Shown one piece after another: positions 35,626 to 64,000 of a DNA stretch of 64,000 bases. Origin of the DNA: Torymus aiolomorphi (Eukaryota > Arthropoda > Insecta > Hymenoptera > Torymidae); assembly GCA_036365515.1 (NCBI GenBank), contig CM070876.1, forward strand, positions 173,749,978 to 173,813,977, read 5' to 3'. The position numbers and the translations under genes are program-made. The notes beneath the pieces were generated by a model that had not been told where the DNA came from, made no database searches, and was given only the letters and a program-made list of their open reading frames with translations. How positions within the stretch are numbered: position 1 is the stretch's first letter; each line of letters begins with the position of its first letter.

Positions 35626-36102
35626 GGTTAGGAAAGCTGCGCGAGAGCACACCTTATTTCTTTACATCATGCTCCGGCCTGCGCCCTTGCTCGCACACAC
35701 GTATTATACATAGTATAGACATATATATACGTATATCAGAGTACGCGAGATCGCCACCTCGTCGTGATAATTCAGCTGCACGCACACGCACGCGTAACGG
35801 CCCCTGCAAGAGCGAGACGACAGACGAGCCGCGAGAGAAGAAAAGAGTACAGGAGTGCGTCTCCCCGTGTGTGTGCCTCTGTCGTCCCATCTCTCGGTCG
35901 TCGTCACCGAGCGAGCAGACCCCGGTAGAGAGCTTCATTGCCGATATATAGAGGAGTGAAGAGGAGAGGAGTCTACGAAATCGAAGGTATTATGCGCCGC
36001 GGCCGCCGCGGCGAGGTCTTGTAGCGCATCGTCGACCGGCGACGAGGTTACGGCGGACACGCGCGCGCCCGCGCTTTTTCTACACAAGCAGGAGAGACGC
36101 AG

Positions 36103-36150
36103 CAGCGCAGCAGCAGCAGCAGCAGCAATCGCAGTCGCAGTCGCAGCTAG
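36103..36150 (+). repeat. CAG-rich repeat in the Nup358 5' UTR
   Basis: A run of CAGCAG units is followed by CAGTCG units, just upstream of the start codon. Confidence 0.8.
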
Positions 36151-36175
36151 CGTGAAAAATCAAGACAACGCGAGG

Positions 36176-51828
<15,653 letters not shown>

Positions 51829-52350
51829 ATCGTTTGTTTGCTTTAATCAACTAGCATGCGAGATGTATAATTCAATTTTTTTAAACGTTTTTGGAATTCT
51901 TAGTGTATAAAAGAAATAGTGTTTTTACGTAAAAACAGAACGAACAATTAAGCTTTTTAAAGTTAAAGAACTCTAATACTTTCCTTTTGTTCGTCTGTTC
52001 GTAGTTGTTTTTTCAACTCGTGTAATTATAGCTCTTGTAAATGAAAAAAAGAATCACAAGGAGAAGATAGTGCAAAACTTTTAGAAGGAGTAACTTTTTT
52101 CCTTTTCTTTTTAGTAAACTGGCGGCGATTTTCATATTATGGACGTTGAAATCGTACGCAGCCAATCAATCATTGTGGTTGAGCGATCGACCGTCTATTT
52201 TAGTGTAAATTGGCTTGTGATAATGATTATTATTATTATAAACCAAATTTTATTTATAATAGGATAAAAAAGTGTCTCCATCTAATTACTTTAACTTGTA
52301 AACATTTTTTATGTTAAGATATGATAACTTACATTTTGATTAAATCATTC

Positions 52351-52356
52351 AATAAA
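52351..52356 (+). terminator. Candidate Nup358 poly(A) signal
   Basis: AATAAA lies about 520 bases after the Nup358 stop at 51828. Other A-rich candidates exist, so the choice is tentative. Confidence 0.35.
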
Positions 52357-52645
52357 AAATATTTCCTAAGTTATGCAATGAGTTTTATCTTTATTGAGAA
52401 ATCTTCGTCTAACCTTCATCCGCAAGTCAGTATTATTCACTATGCATGTTTATGCCTATGTTTTGTCATTGTTTTTATCTCGGTATTCATTCATTATTTA
52501 ATTTGTATAAAATTATATTTTATAAAATGATTTATATATTAGGTTTTATTAAAAATAAATATAAATATATATAAACTAAATTTTAATAATAAAAGATGAC
52601 CTAGTTAAGTTATGTATACGGTCGAAATGTTTATTCTACCACAAG
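52357..52645. other. Intergenic AT-rich DNA
   Basis: I see no gene or structure here. Confidence 0.4.
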
Positions 52646-53078
52646 TTAAGAGTGCCTAAACCCCAACTCCGGAATAGATCGCAGCGCCCCCATGACTTCA
52701 TTTACGTATTTTCATTAATTTAAGTGTATTTATAAATTTTAAATTAATCATAACTCAGTTTTCCCACGTGTAAAAGTTAATAAGGATTACTTTTAAACAA
52801 GTTTCATGAATTTAAACGAATAAATGAACTTGTATTTTGTAGAGAAAATTCAAACGTTCAGTGGACATTTCTGAAAATGACTCCAAATTTTTCTCTACAA
52901 AATACAGATTTATTAATGGAATTTAATTTGGGAAAACTCGTGTAATTGTGTCTTTAAAACTAATTACAAGTGAGAAAAACTTTATTTTTACGTTAATATT
53001 GCCTCAAATTTTTTTAATTAACAAAAAACACTTTTGACAGTAGGTGGCGTTCCAATCGGGGTAGAGAGCACTCTTAAA
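52646..53078. mobile_element. AAGAGTGCTCTCTACC MITE, copy 3
   Basis: It closely matches copy 1 at 32551. The left end lacks TCTCTAC (it reads TTAAGAGTGCCTAAACCCC) while the right end is complete, so the left terminus is damaged. Confidence 0.85.
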
Positions 53079-53725
53079 AGAACACTTTTTACAATTACTT
53101 CTCAAGTATTTCTCCGTTTCCATTTATGAATTGTAATTTGAAATAAAATATCTGAAAATAACGGCCATTAAATCAGTCTCCTTACTCATCAATCTTTAAA
53201 ATCTCTTCAGCATATACATATAAAAAAATTAAATTGTTTGTCATTAATTATATTAGTCGTGTATACCGGGACACACCGCAATTCCATCCCTGTTCATACA
53301 CCAAACTGCAATTCCGCGCTCCAAAATTTCATACGTATAGATACAAAGTCCGAGTCACGATGACTCTGCAGTTTGAAGCTGCTATCCCTTCCTCCCTTCC
53401 TCTCGGCAGTCTCGGCATACCTATATATACTGCTCCCTCGCATATTGCCACGACTACCACAGACGGACTTTGACCCTACTTTACACACACGTACGTACAC
53501 GCGTACGTGCGCTTGCGTATGTTGCCGCCATGGCCACTGTCCAGTCATTGCTTCGTCGCTTCGTGGCATCGTATTCACAGGCTGCGTTCCGAAATTCATT
53601 TGCTGTTGTTGTGGCTTCCATTCGCCCGGACGTGGTCGTTGAGAGTTGACGTTGATGAGCGGAAATTCGCGAGATTTTATTTCGATATATTTCACTTGGA
53701 GATTATATAATTTTATCGTGCTAAA
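53079..53725 (+). promoter_or_regulatory. Probable ACAA2 promoter and 5' UTR
   Basis: The stretch becomes GC-richer from about 53270, with CGTACGTACACGCGTACGTG and GCCGCCATGGCCAC. The reading frames across it are not recognisable. A transcription start cannot be placed. Confidence 0.3.
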
Positions 53726-56746
<3,021 letters not shown>

Positions 56747-58084
56747 AGAAATGTCAATTTATCGGTTATAATGGTTCTTAAGATTGAAGATTCAACTATT
56801 AATCAATGCAATATGAAATATTGTGATAAGCTTTAAGTGCTATTTTTCATAAAAGAGTTTTTATCTTAAATGTATATAGAATAATGTTTGCAATTAAGTT
56901 ATATTTTTATACGAATTTATAAGGTTCCAAACTTTTTGATATACTTTACATGCATAAGATTTTTAAAAATAAAATATGTTTCAAAAAAATTTTTATTATT
57001 TATGAAGTTTTATTACAAATTTTACAAATTACCAATTACAATACTATATTGTCATATTTAAAACTTAAAAATTAAAGTAACAATAACATAAAGAAACATT
57101 ATTTTCTTATCAATCTTAATACTATTACCCTATAATATTATATAAATAAATATATTTATACGAAAACGTACAAATACACAGAATATCAGTGCCATTTTTA
57201 TAAATAAATGTTTATAGGGTAAACAAAAATAGATATAGCGCATAAAACTGAAGATCTTTACTTCAATACATCATTCAATTCATAAAATGAAAGTGTATAT
57301 TACACTTTCAATATACATACCATATTTGAGAATATTTCCTGTTTAGATTCTAATTTATCTGTCTTTTAACAAAGTATGGCAGTAAAATATTCTTAATATG
57401 CTAATTTAATAGATCACAATAGTCGCTCTGATATAAATTTTCAATATTTTACATATTAATGGCTAATTTAACAGTCTAGTTTACAGAAATATTTAATTAA
57501 CTCTGTTATTAGTACGTAATTCAATTGCACACATTCAAAGGCACATGTTTAATACACAACTATACTGTCGAAACATCGTGTAAATATACTGTTGTAAAAA
57601 TGCACATTGGTAATGACGTGTTATCACGTATAGAGATAAACAAAAATATCTTGCTTACATTTAAAAAGCACTCTTTGAAGTTGCGTCTCGTAATACAATT
57701 TCAGATCTCTTCTTACAATTTTGTTAATAAAATAATTTTTTTTTAATTTTTAAGTTACTTAACAATTATATACGTTGTTAAAAATTGTAAATTCACTCTG
57801 TTATCATCTTAACAGCATTAAAATATTAAAATTTCACGGAAAAACGCTTTTCTCTCCAAAATTCATACTCCACAATATTTTCAATGAACACGAGACTTTT
57901 AAAATATTTTCATTAAAATGTATACAACTCTCAATTACGACTCTCAACAACAGTTAGCACACTCATAGTCGCATTCACTTCAGGAGTACAAAAGTACAGT
58001 ATAAAAAGTTCTTAACAATTAAGTATTTATCCGTAGTCGTTGTATGTGTAATAAAAATATGCCTAACTATATGACGATGTATTT
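56747..58084. other. Convergent 3' regions of ACAA2 and the SH2 adaptor
   Basis: This AT-rich stretch lies between two genes that face each other. AATAAA at 56968-56973 suits ACAA2, and TTTATT words suit the minus-strand gene. Small ORFs here show no domain. Confidence 0.5.
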
Positions 58085-61000
58085 TTACTTCGGCGGTGTG
58101 TCTGTCAGACACGTGCTACCCGTTTGGACTCCACCGGCGTATAGGACCAATTTTTCTTTCTTGTAGAAGGGTATGATGTCGTCGATGCTCGCGAATGATT
58201 GCTCTTCGGACTTTGCCGAACCCAACGCGTACCTGCAATACAGAGAATGTTCAAATTATGTTATATATGGTACATTAGATTATAAGAGCACTGTGCAAAA
58301 GTAATGCATAGCTAATGATAAAAAGCGATTTTGTTCATTTTCTTCAAAAAATATAGAATCAATTAGGAATATGTGGGGATTCGAGCGTCACCACTCTCTC
58401 CCACCAAGAGCTCGTGCCTCGTGCCATAGCTCGCAAGCGAGCCCGCTACGAGCACCAGCAGCGATAGCGCGTTCAACTACACACCGCTCATCCTTTCGAC
58501 AAACTACCTCACCGACTAATCTCTTTCCACTCTAAGAGCCGAGAACGACCAAAAATATAACATTAATATTTTATATTAATACGTCTGAAATACTATAGCA
58601 CAAATCAGCAAAAGAATTATTTGGAATCAAATTGATTTCGATGAAAAAAGAAGTTAAAAATGAACGGTTAGATCGTCAAATTACCTGTTATCAGGTCTTC
58701 TTCGAACAGGAACATTATACACTCTGTCTTTGCACCACAGCACGAGCGTGAGTGGGTTATTAGGATTCGATGTGGATGGCCTCATCAGAAAGTACCCATC
58801 AGATGCATTGCCATAAGTACATTCTGTAAATATAATTCAATTTCTTTTATTGTTGTAATTTTAGACCTAAATTATCATCTAACATGAAAACTGAGAAAAT
58901 TAAAAAATATCAATTATGAAAATGTTTTTTTATTTAGACATTTATTATAAACTGAAATGATGATACTTTTCTATAAATGACGAATCATCTTGAAACTTTT
59001 TATTAAAAAGTATATACACATCGAAACTGGAACTTACGCTTCTCTATGAGCTGGTTCGCCTGCTCCCTGGTCAAGTTGTGGAACCAGGTTTTGTCGTAGT
59101 AGGTCGCCTTGTCGGGCGGCGGGGGCAGCGGCCGCGCGGCATTGCTCAACGACGTGTTGCTCCCCGAGTGTGGCAGCGTCGCCGATTTCTTCTCCAGCGA
59201 TCGTTCTGAAAGAGGAGAAGTATAACCGAGGTGAGATTTTTTTTTCACCCATAAAATAAAATATAATTTTAATTTAAATTTATTTTTTTTTCGGGAGCGA
59301 AGTTTGTTCGTAAACGGGTACGTAAAAATTGGATATTCTGTACTTTAACTTGTAACTGGTGAATCCCTAAAATGTGGTTTATGGAAACCGTATACAAGAT
59401 ACAACCGTTTATAAATAAGAATATATATTTTTTTGCAATATTCCAATGTGTGAGTATGGCATATTTGCTCGCGTATCTTTTTTATCGATTGACCGTATGT
59501 GTTTGCTTTGTTACGTATTCAATGCGCTTTTGTCGAGCTACAAAGAAATGATCTTCGTGAATGAGAAAGATCCTCAAAGTAATACTACAAGTTTAGTGTA
59601 AGACTATTGAAATTTTTTTCTATATTGTTCATTTGGTTATTTAATTTATAAGTAACATATTTATCTTGTAACTATATGTGTTTTCAGTTTATAAGATTTC
59701 TTCTTTAATCTTTACGTATCTAGGTGATTAGTCTTTCACTTTTGCACGTTATTTCATAACAGACTTTCTCTACTTGCAATTAGTTGAAATTTAAAAAATG
59801 CTGTACGTACATCAATTGTAAATTTTATCGCAATCGTCAGAAGGAATTTCTGCTGTGATTTTTATCGTTTCATTTAATTTTTTAATATTGAAATTCTGAC
59901 AAAGTCTTATCATTTGAATATGATTCACAATGTTTTCCTAGAGAAAGATCGGAAAGATAATGTAATACAGATAAATATTGCCGCTATAGTTTTTATTGCA
60001 ATATAGTGACTAATGTAAAATGTATTTTATTTCGTAGATAATTTTCCTTTTCGTTTTTACCATACGCATGAGAGAAAAGTATAGCAAATAGTTTTACTCT
60101 GATCGATTTGCATGAAAAATCTTAATTTCTACTTCATTTGCAATTTATTTCTGTTAGTTTTTCAAGGTAAACGAACGATTAATGTATATATTTTAATAGA
60201 TTTAAGTCTACATGTAGCTAATTTTTTTTGAGAGATTTGCGAAACGAATCCGCAACAAAAAACTCCAGAATCATTGAAAATTTCAGCTCGTGTTGACGAA
60301 AGATAATATCAGAATAATGCTGACATTACTTCATTAATATTAAACAAACATTCACACAAGACAAAGGCCACGATTTCACCTAGAAAATATATAACTGAAC
60401 TCGAAACCTTTTTTCGCAGAGGTATACATACAAACAGCTTTAATTTAAATAAACATTCCTCCACAGCTTTGGCTCTATAAAAATTCCCTTGCTCGAGATC
60501 TTTTGCCCTTACAAGTTCCTCAAAAGATCTCTCGACAAATAATCTCTAAAAATCCAACAAAACCAAACGCAAAACGATAATATACGAACTTGATAGATTA
60601 AGCCGGGCCTGGGTAAGCGTAGCTTGAGTAAAACACTCAGAAAGGCTCGTCTGCCTGCGCACGTTAGGCCCGGCTACGGGAATCGGCCGTTTCGGCTCGC
60701 CAGCCAGAGTCGCCATCTTCGCGCGCAGCGATCCACCGATCGTCGCCGTCGCCAGCTCGACGGTTATAGGTACTGTCTTCTTCTTCCTCACCCGCCGCGG
60801 GACTTTACGCAAGTCTAAGCAGCGAACCGAATCACTTTGGTTCGGTTGGAGACAATGCGAGTGGTTCGGGATCCGGCGGAGGACTGACGATTTCGGCGCG
60901 GCGCGCTGAGGTGCAACGACGACGAGAGTAGCGCGCGTCGCGTTGGTCCGCCTCGGCATGGGGCCGACGACGGTGATTTTTAGATCGCCCGGTGATGGGA

Positions 61001-63794
61001 CATTCGAAATTGTATCGGTGCACGATGGCTCGAGGTATTTTTGGGAGCGATACTGTGAATACGAGAAAGGGTGTGATTTTTTTAAGGTATGGTAAGTATA
61101 GTGGAGGCGTGATTAGATGGTGATTGTTGAGATGGCGTGAGTTAAGTATTGGGTTGGGAAGGGATTGTTATAGATAAATGATAATGCTTGTTTGAAATGG
61201 TGAGTAGTTCTAAAGTGAAAGTTGAGAGGAAAGTTCACGCGTTTATTAATACTTATTAATTATGTACGTACTATGTAATAGTAGCCTGTGATTTATCTGG
61301 TATTTTATTCTTTAAAAGGTCGAGATAATTTTGATTAGAGTAACTTTCTAAACGTTATATTATAATTATTGACGCATCTACATCAGTGTTTATATGCTCT
61401 TAAAATATACTTCTACATGCGTGTTTATATGATATAGAAACATACATTAATAAGTGAAAATTTATAACTACAGAATAATTCATTCGTATCTCCCAAGGTA
61501 TCGTTATTTATGATTGCCTTTCTCCAAAAAAACTTAAATACCAGTATATATTTAGATTAACATTTTTTTAATTTTCGAAATAAATTGAAAAATTACGATA
61601 ACTTTAAAAAAATTAACATAAAGTTTTCTTAAACACAATAATTTTCCTTAGTGCTTTTGACCTCAAGTATTATTTTAAACCGCAGTAAACTATTAAATAT
61701 ATATATATGTTATGTGCTTCAGACCCATAAGTAAACCTAATTTTATTATAATGTTACATTATTATTATACCTATATTAAAAAATATAATGTAATCTCGTT
61801 CGCATTTTCAGTGACCTAGAATCCAATAATAATACCTTATAAGAATTAACAGTTAAAGAACCTACTGATCACATATAAACAAAAACTATAATTAAAAATT
61901 TCAAATCCATTGCGCCCACTTTGTTACTAAAAACTCTAACGTAAATATTCCTCAGCAATCAACATAACCATGATATTCCCAATTCTGGAATATTCAACCG
62001 CCCGCATCGGAGTTTGTTATACCTGGGAGCTCGGGTGGCGGCGCGTACCGTGGCCTGCTCATAATCCGCTTGATCCGCACCATCATGTCGGCGAGCTCGT
62101 CGGCCAACCGGGCGCTCAGCCCTCCCACGAGATGCACGCCGAGTCTCACGTACAGACAGCACGAGCACATACCATCGCACTGTGCCTTCACATTGTCACT
62201 TTTGTGTGAACAGTTTTCGTTGAAAAGTTTGTTTTTGAATTTTCTTAGTTTTTGCAAACTTTACTATGATTTTGTGGTTTTGCACAAATAACGATTTGTG
62301 CTTCTGAATATTAGGGGTTTATATATAGGTATTCACTTGCAACACAATAATTGTTTACTGTAGTTGTACAAAACGGATCGGATGATTTTATACAAGCAGA
62401 TATCGACGATATTTACCACGCGAATGCTGCATCGAGACTGAATTGAAACTGCAGCAGGTTGCATGGGAACTTGGTTGTTGTGCAGCGGTGCAACATTTGC
62501 GACGCACATGTTAGCATTTTGTTAGCTATATAAGGTTTTTGCGCTCTTATTTAGTGTCAAGGTTGCGTTGGTTTTTTACTGTCCCAAATAACATCTCATT
62601 TATTCAATGAACTAGTAACCCGTTCATATATTTTAATATGAATACAAAATCGTATAGTTTGTGTACATTTTATGCAAACGTTTTTTTTTCGCATTTTACA
62701 GTGTACTTTGATTCCTTGTTAGAAAACGTTGCTTTATCATACCTATATTCGTAGCTAGATTTTTATAGAAAAATATAATTAAATAATTTGTATACATACC
62801 CGTCTTTGCGTCTGTCTTGTTCAAATGATTTTGAAGTGATGTAAAATTTGGAGGAGGTTTTGCGGGCAAGGGCGGCGGGTTGAGAGTGGTCTTCGTACTC
62901 GGTTGATTTTTGAAGTCGTGGCCATTTTCTTCGGGCTGGAGAAATGCAAGATATATATATATATATTTGTTACAAATATAAGGTCAAAACGTTATTATTA
63001 TTTCACTTTAAAAAAATGTTTTCGGAGCAACTCTGCGGCGAAAAATAATAGTACATTTCGAGACGGGTGGGGAAGTCGATTATTTAGCTGGTGTGACTTT
63101 TTGCACGAGCGAAGCGAGTGCGAAAAAGTCACACCTCCTAAATAATCGACTTACGCACTAGTTTCGAACGGTATTTTATACCACGAGCGCCGAAAAATCA
63201 TACCAAAGTTGTGATTTTGAGGTTAGAGTGGTATAAAAAATTTATCATACCACATCTATATTTTTCCACAAAACAATTCATAAATTCATTAATTATTCGG
63301 TATTTCATGATTTTCAACACTTTGGATACACTTTAGTCCCTTAGAAATCACCCTTAGGACAAAAACCAACATTCCACAAGAGCAACTCACCGACTCGGTG
63401 ATCGACTCGTAAATCTCGTACATCTCCTCCTCGTCATGGCTAACCGAGTTGCTCGGCGGCCGATAAACACTCTCGAGCGAATTCTGCCGCGCGCTTGACA
63501 GCGACTGTCTGCTATCGGCGCGTATCATGCAATTTCGCTGATGCTGCTCGACTATCTGCTCGTCGAAGGCTTCGTAGCCCTCTTCCTCATCCTCGTCGTC
63601 CTCCTCGCTCTCGTCCTGATGGCCATGCCTTGCCGTCGGCAAGTTCGCCACGAGGTCGAAGCCGCGGATCGTCACCGGCGGCTTCGGCAGGTTGCGTAGC
63701 TGCTCCTCCGTCGTGCTGTGACGCTTGTTAGCGTCGGTGATGGTTGTGGCCATGCTGGATGGCTCAGTCGGGGCTGCTGACGGGCTCATTTTTT
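58085..63794 (-). CDS. SH2 adaptor of the SLP-76/BLNK type
   Basis: Exons in transcription order: 63794-63391 (start Met at 63789), 62935-62800, possibly 62121-62023, 59205-59038, 58823-58685, 58232-58085. Without the optional exon the product is 329 residues. The N-terminal third is very acidic with Tyr in acidic context (Y72 in EEEGYEAF, Y124 and Y127 in MYEIYESI), which look like kinase substrates. A Pro-rich stretch (LNPPPLPAKPPP) suits SH3 binding. One C-terminal SH2 domain spans about 219-320: WFHNLTREQA, FLMR with the phosphotyrosine-binding Arg at about 249, and YNVPVR...YALG, a phrase typical of SLP-76, BLNK and CLNK. These adaptors assemble signalling complexes after tyrosine kinase activation. 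No enzyme domain is seen. Exons before 63794 may exist, since AATTCCAG|A is a strong acceptor. Confidence 0.7.
58233..58684 (-). other. Last intron of the SH2 adaptor
   Basis: A 452-base intron splits the SH2 domain in the codon before YALG. A GC-rich island at about 58380-58540 (GCTCGTGCCTCGTGCC, CTCGCAAGCGAGCCCGC) differs from the AT-rich rest and could be an old repeat. No RNA gene was recognised in it. Confidence 0.5.
59206..62022 (-). other. Large intron of the SH2 adaptor
   Basis: Mostly AT-rich. The exception is a CpG-rich block at about 60600-61025 that reads open for 137 codons on the minus strand and contains an initiator-like TCAGTC and a donor-like CGG|GTGAGG. It may be an internal promoter with a first exon; the reading phase does not fit the next coding exon. 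Nothing else is seen. Confidence 0.4.
62023..62170 (-). CDS. Candidate alternative first exon of the SH2 adaptor
   Basis: An ATG at 62170 opens MCSCCLYVRLGVHLVGG, followed by LADELADMMVRIKRIM and PPPELP, ending at the good donor CCAG|GTATAA in phase 1. The next coding exon starts in exactly that phase, so the product would be this 49-residue head joined to the SH2 part, without the acidic Tyr region. As an internal exon it could only start at 62121, after an acceptor with a poor pyrimidine tract. The N-terminal Cys cluster would suit palmitoylation; that is inference. Confidence 0.45.
63045..63240. repeat. Dispersed hairpin repeat, copy 2
   Basis: Almost identical to 32183-32390, with the same stem GTCGATTATTTAG / CTAAATAATCGAC and the same downstream TTTCGAACGGTATTTTATAC. 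It lies in the first intron of the SH2 adaptor. Confidence 0.85.
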
Positions 63795-64000
63795 CTGGAA
63801 TTCGAGGGAGAGAGAGATAGAGAAAGGGACGGTTAGTGCGGTGATTCATTCGGTCGCGATGGTGCGAGGAGGACAGGGCGCGCGGTGGATTCGGATGTTG
63901 ATTGTAGGTATCAGAGCGAAATACTTATTATAAGGGTTTAGCTATTATACGAGTGAAGTTCAATCTTTTTGAAAGATTTTGGAATGTTAAATACATTTTC

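Noticed and set aside
58380..58540. Possible tRNA or tRNA-derived SINE in the GC-rich island
   Set aside because: GGGATTCGAGCG hints at a T-loop, but no acceptor stem or A box could be paired into a cloverleaf.
60546..60959. 137-codon minus-strand ORF as a coding exon of the SH2 adaptor
   Set aside because: Its possible donor is in phase 0, whereas the next exon needs phase 1, and it has no recognisable domain. It is kept only as a promoter candidate.

Overview
The window is a piece of an insect nuclear genome. All genes have many short exons with GT-AG introns, AT-rich introns and 3' regions, no CpG depletion in the GC-rich promoter stretches, and animal-specific proteins. Gene content and the dense load of small foldback elements would suit a hymenopteran (perhaps a parasitoid wasp), but that placement is inference; the sequence alone supports insect or arthropod.

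Layout. Positions 1-13,300 hold no host gene I can support. They are a patchwork of foldback DNA transposon remnants (MITEs). The largest, 8808-11628, is a 2.8-kb palindromic element with arms of several hundred bases and an ORF for a Cys-rich protein. Mitoferrin (+, 15315-21697, 5 coding exons) follows, then a 3.5-kb AT-rich tail. ZNHIT2 (-, 25221-26896), an SPMIP1/ATP6V1FNB-like sperm microtubule protein (+, 28837-29846) and a small THAP-domain gene (+, 34683-35265) come next. They are separated by a second transposon-rich stretch (27.2-28.5 kb and 30.7-34.0 kb) with nested palindromes. The nucleoporin Nup358/RanBP2 (+, 36176-51828) has 33 coding exons that join in frame to about 3005 codons. 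Mitochondrial 3-ketoacyl-CoA thiolase ACAA2 (+, 53726-56746) follows. An SH2 adaptor resembling the SLP-76/BLNK family (-, 58085 to about 63794) closes the window, and its upstream part probably lies outside.

The genes are not an operon and share no pathway. Mitoferrin (iron import) and ACAA2 (beta-oxidation) act in mitochondria. Nup358 acts at the cytoplasmic face of nuclear pores. ZNHIT2 is known as an R2TP/U5 snRNP assembly factor. SPMIP1 is axonemal, THAP is a probable DNA-binding protein and the SH2 protein is a signalling adaptor.

Most notable: the palindromic element with its Cys-rich ORF; a fifth, divergent RanBD-like fold in Nup358 just before its zinc fingers; a possible alternative first exon of the SH2 adaptor starting with a Cys cluster; a mitoferrin whose first carrier signature has Ala in place of the near-invariant Pro; and three different TTAA-flanked foldback elements sharing the terminal TTAAGG(T/G)G motif. 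Splice sites were placed by eye from GT-AG signals, reading phase and family resemblance. No alignment or transcript data were available.
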